From Drechslerella dactyloides (taxonomy: Eukaryota > Ascomycota > Orbiliomycetes > Orbiliales > Orbiliaceae), in the NCBI GenBank assembly GCA_020064725.1, contig JAGTWJ010000006.1, positions 868,001-932,000 of the forward strand: a DNA stretch of 64,000 nt, given 5' to 3'. A program made the position numbers and the translations under genes. The notes beneath the pieces are model-generated. The model did not search any database. It was not told the DNA's origin and saw only the letters and a program-made list of their open reading frames with translations. Each line of letters begins with the position of its first letter. Within the stretch, counting starts at the first letter, position 1. Shown in pieces: positions 55,303 through 64,000 of the stretch.

Positions 55303-55948
55303 CACCATTTCTCTTACCTACATCACACCTCACGCTACCTATGATATTTGGGCGGCATCCATCACAGCAAGCGGAGACCGTCAGCGCGCGTGCACGAAAG
55401 GAGACTGGAGTTTAATGAGTCCATGATTACGTGTGCATTTTGGTTATTTGGTACATTTAGCGGGCGTTTTGGAGGAAGCTTGACGGCGATGTACGATTCT
55501 CGTGGCTGTCGTATTTGCAAGGCATCCATGCCACCGGTCCATTGCGGTTGATCATGAGTCCTGTGCAACTGTATTTGTATAATTAATTGGCTAACTGTAC
55601 ATGTATTGATGACAAAAGCCCAATTTTATAAATTAAATTTTGATGATAGATGTAATCTGGTGTAGTGTGACTGAAAAGCACAAGCCCGCAAATGTAAGAA
55701 AACCATGCGATGAAGACGCCAAACACAAACATTCAGACCGCGCCACATACTCCACCCTTCATTTTGACAAATGCCGGTGTCGAATAAACGCCCGCAGCGG
55801 CTGCCTAACCGTGCGCCAACCGAACAAAACACCATCATAACAATCGTGTAATATAGAAAATGGCAATCATTGACCCTGAACACTCTCCTCCATTTTACTT
55901 ACGTCGCAGTTCTCATTGCAGCTAACTCTCCAATTTTAGTGCGTCCCG
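55303..55948. other. Convergent intergenic region between sfi1 and the JmjC gene
   Basis: AT-rich 3' flanks without a credible gene. Confidence 0.6.
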
Positions 55949-58262
55949 TTAGAGTGCTTCCCTGACCTCGAGGACGGCCTGGCCGGCGACGTTCTCCTTA
56001 TCGTCGGAGCCTGCATCCTCGTCATCAGGGTCGCTCTCATCCCGTTCACTTCCGCTGTCCTCGCTGCTACTTTCGCTTTGCTGCTCACCCGCGGGGCCCC
56101 ACAGCTGCTCGCGGATGCCGGTGTAGTAGAACATGAGGCACTTCCACAGCTGCAGAACGTCCTCCTTGCGAACTCTGCTCATCTTCTTCGACTCCTTGCC
56201 CTTCTTTGTGAGCAGGGTGCTATTAGCCCTCTCGGCGATCGCTCGGTTCTCTTGCAGGAGATACTCGCAGATCTGCGCGCTCTCCGGGCTGACAAAGTCG
56301 ACGGCGACTTTGATGCAGTCCTTGACGTTGCGGACCTGGTGCGCGCAGCCCGCGGGGATCATGACGGCGTCGCCGGGTCGCTGCAGGATTCTGTAGGACT
56401 GGACGCCGTAGAGATCGTGGAGGGCCTCCAGGTCCTCTTGCGTGAGGTAGCAGTTTTGGCGGTGGAAGGGGTCCGTTGGCTGGTTCGGGAACTGCGTGTC
56501 GAGGTAGTCTCTGATGTGGGAGGCCGCGCCGATGGGGAAGATGTCCCAGACGGCGCCGGGAGAGCGGTCCTCTTCATCGTCGTCTACGGCGGCGGAGGCG
56601 GCGTACATCATAAAGTTGATGGCGTCCGTGATGTCTCGGTGCAGATTCGTGGTCCCGCCGGGTTTGCCGTCCATTTGGACGGTGGCAGGGAAGGCGTTGT
56701 ACATCTTCGGACCGAGATCTGGCTTGTTGTAGTCGTCGGGAAAGCGGCTGGCGAGGTTGTAGAGCCCATCGTGCTTGACGTGTTCTGCGATTGCATCTGG
56801 CAAAGCGCGTTCAAAGTCGACCATGAGCTCGGGAAAGACGTCGGCAAAGTTGTCGGCGGGCGGCCAGTCTTTGAGCTTGAGGGCCTCGGTGCGGTGCTGC
56901 TGGCCGAACTGCTCGAAGAACCTGGCAACCTTGGTGTGATAGTCGTTGAAGGGCGGACAGGTCTGCACGAGGGTGCAGTCCTCGTGGCCGTGGTTGTTGA
57001 TAAAGTATTCGGGATCCCAGGGCAGCTGGAACCTCTCGTAGCAGTCTTTGATGACGATCGGGCGTCCATGAAGGCCCCAGATATTTCTGAAACTCTGCTT
57101 GTCAAAGTCATTGGCTGAAAATTCATAGACCGGGGCAAAGATCTTATCTTGAAGCCGGCGGATCTTGAAATTGAAGCGGTCCTCCGACGGGGTTTCATTG
57201 GACGCCTCCAGCTGCTTGGTGTACTCGTCGAGCTCCTGGGCGATGGCTTTGAGTTCTCCTTCGCAGGCTCGGACGGCGAGCAGCAGTTGCTCCTTTTTGT
57301 GCAGCTTGTTGCGAGAGCAGGTCTCGAAACGGATGTTTTCGGTCTGGTGCTCCCAGTCGTCGTAGCAGTCCGGGCAGTACTCTCGTCCGCAGATGTGGCA
57401 GACGTAGCTGACGATGAAGAGCGTGGTGGCGCAAGCGTCGCAGAGGCTCCTTTGGGCGGGGTCTTCAGCGATCCGCATGACGGGGTGGGTGAGATTTGGG
57501 TGGCAGCTCTGCTCTTCGTGTTTGAGCTCTCGCTGGAGACCCTTGCTGAGGACGGGAGCGATCTGGCTCATGATGTACGCGTCGGCGTCGGACAGCGGCT
57601 TTGGAGCCTGCTCCAAGGCAACGCTGGTGGACAGGAGACAGCTGGGGTCTTTCTCAGTGGGTCCATGATGAGCTCTGTCTCCGACCAATGCGTAGTTTTG
57701 ATAGTCCAGCCCTGGAGGCAGCGGTGGGTGGGTGTTCAGTCTGCGCTTTTTCGGAACGCCATTGAGGGAGGCTGCTGCTCTCCCCTTGCGCTTGGTGTCT
57801 GGAGCACGTGTGGGAGAGTGCGACGGGTCTGAGGTTGGCGGAGGTGAGTCGACAGCGTGCTGCTCGTCTTCATCTTGCGATTCGTGGAGTCTGAAGGCGC
57901 GGAATCCGGCGAAGCGGCAGCCGCCAGAGTCGTTGCGGCGTTCGATGCAGCTCTGGCCTGTGGACATGTCAGCGAGGTTGTATGAAAGCGGAGGATGCGA
58001 TTGACCAACACTGGATGATGTCCGAGCCGTTTTTCCTGAGCGACTGGCAGGTCATCCGCTGGATGAACCGGTGCGCGGACGTCGGGGCGATCGGGAGGGC
58101 GTGGACGTATTTGGAGTCGCCTGTGGACAGCGCTGGATCGGTGGCCGACGACTGCGGCGCAGGCTGGTCAGCAGCGGGATCTGGCTCGGGGGATCTCTTG
58201 CGGCGCGAGGACCGCGTGCTGGCGGCGGGCTGGGCGGGCTTTCTGGTCCGCGAGGGGGCCAT
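55949..58262 (-). CDS. JmjC-domain protein, KDM3/JMJD1-like
   Basis: A probable Fe(II)/2-oxoglutarate-dependent histone lysine demethylase in the nucleus; the animal KDM3 group acts on H3K9. Exons on the minus strand are 58262-58010 and 57957-55949, giving 753 residues. The join restores a Cys-rich start: MTCQSLRKNGSDIIQC, then QSCIERRNDSGGCRFAG. A second zinc cluster follows (LCDACATTLFIVSYVCHICG, then REYCPDCYDDW). JmjC covers about residues 380-660. It has the HxD iron motif in TTNLHRDITDAINFMMY and the distal His in IPAGCAHQVRNVKDCIKVAV, so the iron triad is complete. The tail is acidic (SSEDSGSERDESDPDDED). It is head-to-head with the DUF3445 gene. Substrate residue is inference. Confidence 0.9.
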
Positions 58263-58564
58263 TGCGGGGGACGACGTTGAGATGCTCGTGGACAACGGGA
58301 AGTCGCGAGCAGGTCGTGATGGCGATATATTTATATGTATACGGCAACGCATCCGGCGGGCTCTTGCAACAGCGCCGACTTGCCCGAACGGGCGGCGGAG
58401 CGTTTTCCAGCCTGGTGACACGCGAGCGCTGGCCGGGGAGGCCTTATCGGCGGGAGCTCCCGAAGAGGCATCCCGCTGCGGGTACATAAAGCAGGGCCGG
58501 CGCCCTCTCGTCACACTCTGCAGACTTCTGTCGGAACACGATAGAAAGAATCAGAGCGTTCGCG
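58263..58564. promoter_or_regulatory. Bidirectional promoter of the JmjC and DUF3445 genes
   Basis: Only 302 bp separate the start codons. It contains ATATTTATATGTAT near 58325-58339 and TACATAAA near 58482, both TATA-like for the plus-strand gene. Confidence 0.55.
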
Positions 58565-60327
58565 ATGCTGTCCGTCCTCGTCGCCCCGAGCTGGCTGGGC
58601 CATCCCGTCGTGCTCTACCCCGCCGTCCTGGCCGCATTGGCCGCCGTTCTCCTCAGGGTCTACAGCTGGCGGTCTCTGGCGACAAGCAAGCCGCAGGTCG
58701 CGGTCGATAACAAGAAACGGCTCCCCGGGCGTACGTTCACCATTTTATAGACCTGTACATCTATATCCATATATCCTCGAATACGACAAGAGCATATGTG
58801 AATGATAGATATTTATATCTATATATTTTTACTTGTGTTTGTATTGCCTACTGACACACTGTCTTCGAATCTCTAGAATGGATCCCGGCAGACTTCAAGG
58901 CGCCCGACCCGCCGCCGTACCCCGACTGGGACGTCGAAACTACAAAACCTCTCCCCTACAGGCCGTTCAAGTATGGCCCAAACTACTTTGTCACAATGGT
59001 ACGATCCCCATAAGTCCAGATTGATGTCGAGAACCAAAGCGTAGCCTAACATGTGGCGATATACGTGCAGGGCCTACGGAAGGGCAACTTTGAGGACTGG
59101 ATCGAGCTCGACAACGAGTTCCTCAAATTCCACTCCATCAAGAAGGACAGGATCGACGTCCGCGGGGACAAGTGCTGCAAGACCGCCCCGGAGGCCATGG
59201 ATGCCGCCATCGAGCTCTTGGAAATGCTGTCCGTCGACTGTTCACAAACCCGAAATATCCATATCAGCCGGGACGTTTTTCACTAATCGTACGTCAAGCT
59301 ACATGCAGCCGCGACTACCTTCCCAAACGCTACCCGTCCATGTTCGTCGCCACCCCCGTCGGCATCGACAATACCGTCACCGGCGAGCGCTTCAACATCG
59401 TCCAAAGGCCGCTCGCCGAAGAGCCCATGCGCACCGTCGGCCGATTGCTCCAGGATGACATTGCCATCATGATGGAAGGGCCCGACGGCCAGTACTACCT
59501 CAAGTCGGGCAGTATCCTGCTCCCCGGGTTCTGGAAGCTCGAAGAAAAGTTCAACATGACTCTCTCCGACATCCGTGCGTATAAATTCCGACCCCGGTAT
59601 CAGTATTGCCGGCGTTTGTGAAACCGAACCGATCGGACGCTGATTGCGTAGCATGATCTAGATACAAGTGGGAACGTACCACAGTTCCGCGAGAAGCTCG
59701 AAAAGGGCATGACCAATTTTTTCAAGCGCATCATGCCCGAAGAAATCGTCCTTCGCCACAACGTAAGTCCTACCTATACTATATTCATATCGATATACCT
59801 TTACCAGCTCATGAACTAACGAACGTCATGTTATATCAGTATTTCATGCAGGTCGACGACAACCTCGCCTGGTCCAGCAGCATCGGTCCCGAAGACTCAG
59901 AACGCACCGGATGGTTCACGGCGCAGAAGAGCAAGGTGGTCGAAAGCCACTGGTTCAGATCCGAACGGCAGAGTCTGCGGCGGTATATCATACCCCTATC
60001 CTCCATCTTGCTTACCTCATGTTCGTTGCCATCGATCAATGGTCGCTAACGCGCAATATCTACATGCACAGGCTACCCCGTAGCGGTGGCGTCGTTTTCA
60101 CCATCCGCACCTACTTCCACCCCGTCATCGATATCGCCAAAGAACCCTACGTCCCCGGCCGTCTGGCCTCCGCCCTCCGCTCATGGAGCGACGACGTCGC
60201 AACGTACAAAGGCAGGAAGCGATGGGAGGAAGTCCTGCTCGAATACCTCGACCGCGAACACGAAAACCAGATTGAATCTGGAGTGGTTACGGAGGACGGA
60301 CAGAATCCTCTCAAGTTCCCCTACTGA
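58565..60327 (+). CDS. DUF3445 / HRQ-family protein (heme-dependent N-demethylase-like), membrane anchored
   Basis: Members of this family are often mislabelled as mannosyltransferases; bacterial relatives include heme-dependent oxidative N-demethylase. The function here is unknown. Exons are 58565-58730, 58877-58998, 59071-59228, 59309-59574, 59662-59762, 59840-59982 and 60072-60327, giving 403 residues, and all phases agree. Residues 12-33 form one hydrophobic anchor (GHPVVLYPAVLAALAAVLLR). The family core includes RPFKYGPNYFVTMGLRKGNF, LDNEFLKFHSIKKDR, LRDYLPKRYPSMF (completed across an intron), DDIAIMMEGPDGQYYLKSG, PGFWKLEEKF, NYFMQVDDNLAWSSSIGPED and WFRSERQSLRRLPRSGGVVF, followed by FTIRTYFHPVID. 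The R-S-E-R-Q-x-L-R-R-L-P motif is the hallmark of the family. The third donor (GTCCGT) is weak but is the one that keeps the family reading. Confidence 0.85.
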
Positions 60328-60577
60328 TATATGCATGCACTCAAAACCGCATATTATAGCCATCTAGTTCGGATTCATGCATCCAGAAAGACGGTCAACT
60401 TGTAACAATGCGTGTAAACTACGGCTGCGAATCTAGACCCAATGAATCCCATCGCGATGCATCCAACCAATTGACCAAAAGTGAACATAAGAGATAAAAG
60501 AAGTGTAAGGTGAATAATTAAAAAAAAAGGACAAAAAATACACAAGAAAAGGCACGATCGTAGAAACTGCATGTAGC

Positions 60578-63500
60578 CTAGAAATCAAAATGGCTAAAGC
60601 TGTCCATCGTAGGCTCCGAAAACGCGGCTGCAGGCGGCTTGAGCAGACTGGTTTTCTCCGGCGACTTTGCAAGATGCTCCTCGATCTTGATCTTGAAATC
60701 GTGCGCCAAATCGTCCACAATATACGAGTTCCGCCGACGACTCAACGCCGCCTTCATGTCCAGCAACCCGCTGCTCTTCATGCTCGTGTCCAAGAACGTC
60801 CAGTTTTTTACTACGACAACCAGCCAGTTAGCCCCAACTCACAAAATGCAACATCGAGCAAGGTCCGGCATAAGACTTACCCAAATCCAATGCGAGCACG
60901 TCGCAGCCCATCCGGTCGTACAGCCGCGCGCAGTGAAGCACAAAGTCAAACTCCGCCCCCTTGGGAATCTTCTCCGCACCCCGCAAGCTCTTCAGCGTCT
61001 TGTCTCTTATCAACTTGTACAGAATCACCAGCGCCGGGTCGTCCGCCAGAAAGATCTTGCCCAGGCCGGGCGTTTCCGTCCCCACGATCAGAGAGTTGAT
61101 CGGCATCATCAGCGACCGCACCGAAAGGTCCTTGCTGCCGAGCAGCCAGAACGCCCACGACGCAAGCCACTTGTTGCCTTCCTTCGCCGCAAGCGGGAGC
61201 ACCTTCTCCTCCAGCAGCTCTCTGAGCACCGGCCCGTCGTCGCCGTCGTACACTCGCGCAATCGCGACCGCCAGCTGGAGATCGTTCATTTGCGTGAAGC
61301 ACACGTTCACTGCGTCTTTCGGCCGGTCCGCGAGTAGGAAGAACGCTGCAGCATACTCGAACCTCTGCTTCCCCATCAGCGCGTAGGCGTTCTTCAACGC
61401 CGCGGTCTGCCACCGCGGGTCGTCAAAGTTGTTGTTCAGAAACCTCATGGTCGCCGCTTGCTCCTTGTTCCAGTGCGCTATCCGCCATAGCCCGATCAGC
61501 ACCGCCTTCTTCCGAAGCGCCAAGTAGTACAGAGAGCAGTCCACCGGATCACGCTCTTCCCCGCGCATATACTGGTTCCGCGCTAACGTTTCGAAATGGG
61601 CCTTCAGTGATGTCTGGTCTTTGAGCCACATGAAAAACCCGGCATCCCGCGCGTTGCTCCACTGCATCTTGTTCTGGAACGTCTTCATAACTAGATCCAC
61701 CAGAATCTCTTGTGTTTCGCTGTGGAACGCCCACGATATCTCTCTGAACGAGACCCCGGACGGCCGCGAGGAGATCGTGACCTTCTGAAGATTGTAGTGC
61801 TTGAAGAACAACAAATATCTGACGCCCCATTCGTCAAGGGACTGTCTATGAAGCCACTCTTCAGACATGCATTCGACAATGCCTGCCAGTGATATCTGCT
61901 CTTTGCCGGATAGATAAGGTATCGACACCTCCTTAAGCTGGGCGACAAGCTCGGAGCATAGATTCTGGTCAAACTCGGGTCGCGAAAACCCGTTTACAAG
62001 CCTTGGAACCCAGTCTTCGTGGAAGTCTCCCTGTCCGTTCGTTAGCATTTCGCCCGAGGAGAAGATAAGCGGGTGGCTATACATTATCGAGGTCAAGAAA
62101 ATCTTCCAGAGGCACTCCGAGAAAGCTCTCAATTTCTTTGGCCATGTGCTTGTCCTTGGTCTGGTACGTTAGTTCGACAATTAGGCGTTTGGCCAGCTTC
62201 ATCTTCCCGGAAAGAACGCATTGCTGCAAAAATTGCGGGTGGTATAGCGGCAGAGGTCCATTCAACCGCGCGACAAGGTCGAATATGGTTTCAATGCGTG
62301 AGTCATGACTCGAAGGTGTCCACAGACTTTGGACTGACGGGTTGATGACGTCGACGTTGTGGATATACTTTGCATGTAGGAACAACTGGTTCCCACAACC
62401 GATGACCAAAGTGCCATCGGACAGCCAGATGGAATCTCCGATAGGATGAGGCGACAAGCTGGAAGAGAACAAGTTAATTATGTCCAACATGGAGAGAAGA
62501 AGACGGCGGGATTACTGACAAAATTGTGGTAAATTGACGGAATGGGGCCCAGGCCGGGCCAGCGTTCAAGTAATCATAGCGGAGTTGAGAAAAGAGGACA
62601 ACCTTGTGGTCGAAGCCGACGGCGAGTATACTTTGCGAGTCCGGAGTACACGTCCAGTCCAAGTCTCGTACAAAATCACCTTCGTCAAAGGTGACCTTGT
62701 GCTCAAGCTGGGCGTTTCGGGTATCCCAAATGGTAAGTAAAGTTTTATCTTGATCAATCACCGCAACTTTGTGCATGCTGCTGCCACCGATAAGCGACGG
62801 ATTTTCAAGCGACGTCTCTATCGACGAGGTTTGCAGCCATTGAACTTCGTCCTCATTCGGAGACATTCTCGCGGTCCATGATTGGACCAATCCCGACGTT
62901 GTAATCGATACCGCGACCTCACGATTGAAAGTATCGAGGTTGTCGGACACGGTAAAGTTCCATCCGACTGGGTCAACAGGTACCAGCCTTGCTAGTTCAT
63001 CGTCCACTGGGAGCTTGAACGTCGAGTGCTGGTGGATAGTACCGTAAGAATAACCCGGCCTGAGCGATGCAATGCTGCTCCTGCGACGAGGCCGGGGGAT
63101 CTTGACAGCGAAAACCGTGCCATGGGAAGATTTATCAATCACGAAGACGTGATAGGCGTGTTCCGAAGCTTCATACTCCGGAAGCAGGATCAAGGAAAAT
63201 GGTTTCGCGGTAAGCTTTATGGGGCATCGACACAGCTCAACAGCCACGGCGTCCCGACAGTCCCATAGGCAGACCACATCTGGGTGAAGCGTGACGACAT
63301 ACCAGCCTATAAGCTCCAACGTTAGCAAGAAGCCGATGTAGAACAATTGCTGGACGTAGGGTTTGTGAAAGTACCATTTGGCAATATGAGTGTCTTCAGA
63401 ACCTGTCCCTCACCCGAGGCGTTGATTAAAGATTGTCGTTCTAGGTAAGGAAAGTCGTCGTCCTGGAGAATGCGTCTCCAGAGGACATGCTCCCACTCTT

Positions 63501-64000
63501 TTGACGATGAAAGCAATGAGTTGCCTCTGGCTGTACGCTTGAGATGGTTTATGGGCTCAAGATGACCGGACCAGTTGATTCGTTGCCTGAGCTGGCAGGA
63601 GCTGGAGGTTGGGTCCAGCAGGTCATCCAGGCTCACATCAAACCAGCCGATTTCGCCGTTGAAGAACTGAACCGATAATGATAACCCTGTTCAATAATCG
63701 TCAGCTATTGAGGCATGTATAAAGTTCGATAGGAGATGATCCACGTACCGGCGGTCTTGTCCTTCCCCGCAAGTGTCACGATGCTTACTGGCCCACCGCA
63801 ATCGTTTGCAAGGATCCAGCCTATCTCAACTTGATGGACAATGCTAAAGATACTCACGGTTCGCTTTGATTTGGTGCCGATATTTTCAACACCCCAAGCT
63901 GACATGTACCCTGCGGAATCGAACATCAAGAGGACCTCTGAGCTCCGTTTCGCGACGTCCACCAGGTTTTGAAGCTGCTGCTTGGATGCTACATCCTGCT
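60578..64000 (-). CDS. rav1: Rav1 (RAVE complex, DmX-like), N-terminal part outside window
   Basis: Rav1 is the large subunit of the RAVE complex, which assembles the V1 and V0 parts of the vacuolar H+-ATPase. Exons on the minus strand are beyond 64000 to 63749, 63686-63375, 63306-62520, 62458-62083, 62030-60881 and 60810-60578; all phases agree. The N-terminal visible part is a WD/beta-propeller region (GWYVVTLHPDVVCLWDCRD, then DFVRDLDWTCTPDSQSILAVG). The Rav1p C-terminal domain follows: GIVECMSEEWLHRQSLDEWG, then GVRYLLFFKHYNLQ, NARDAGFFMWLKDQTSLK, GLWRIAHWNKEQAAT and AALKNAYALMGKQRFEYAAA. The next part, AAFFLLADRPKDAVNVC, is near invariant in Rav1/DmX proteins. The tail (NWTFLDTSMKSSGLLDMKAA) is short. 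It is convergent with the DUF3445 gene. Confidence 0.95.

Noticed and set aside
56078..57118. Plus-strand frame of 346 codons inside the JmjC gene
   Set aside because: It is Val/Asp/Gly-rich, antisense to conserved JmjC motifs; a high-GC shadow.

Overview
The window is nuclear DNA of a filamentous ascomycete (Pezizomycotina). The evidence is short GT-AG introns of mostly 50-110 bp with CTAAC/CTGAC branch sites, no operon structure, and a gene set typical of these fungi: a CAP20-type perilipin, a eukaryotic UDP-galactopyranose mutase, an APSES transcription factor, Yen1, Sfi1 and a Bir1 with two BIR domains. I could not place it below that rank. I see no mobile element, CRISPR array, virus, rRNA or convincing tRNA. 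Twenty-two protein genes are supported. The first (TBC protein) and last (Rav1) run off the edges. Exon boundaries were built by hand; for every complete multi-exon gene the summed exon lengths are a multiple of three and the joined protein reads through family motifs.

Layout. 1-1949 (-) TBC Rab-GAP; 4556-9577 (+) DNA topoisomerase II; 10864-12090 (+) APSES-type protein; 12524-15982 (+) Bir1/survivin; 16688-18007 (+) reticulon; 18520-19024 (+) Med31; 19315-20708 (-) Rpn6; 21279-22544 (-) short-chain dehydrogenase; 23087-24971 (-) Yen1/GEN1 resolvase; 25338-26849 (+) Sof1; 27482-30243 (+) ankyrin plus DIL protein; 31188-36152 (-) a 1654-residue coiled-coil protein with nine 15-residue repeats; 37050-37767 (+) ribosomal protein L27; 38523-40476 (-) UDP-galactopyranose mutase; 41525-43309 (+) TPT/DMT transporter; 45804-46447 (+) CAP20-like perilipin; 48255-49354 (+) stomatin-like protein; 50045-51103 (-) acidic hypothetical; 51788-55302 (+) Sfi1; 55949-58262 (-) JmjC protein; 58565-60327 (+) DUF3445 protein; 60578-64000 (-) Rav1.

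Most genes are housekeeping. Several act in chromosome handling and division (Top2, Bir1, Yen1, Sfi1, a JmjC demethylase-like protein), but I see no sign that they form a cluster with one function. Gene-poor stretches are 1950-4555, 43310-45803 and 46448-48254.

I did not find a clearly new biological system. The most unusual observations concern gene architecture: a coding exon that is only the ATG (Sof1), a 14-nt first coding exon (Yen1), 7-nt first and 14-nt last coding exons (L27), a probable 6-nt microexon (transporter), two stop-free introns divisible by three (Top2, transporter), a nine-copy 45-bp coding repeat in an uncharacterised coiled-coil protein, and a DIL domain joined to ankyrin repeats rather than to a myosin motor.
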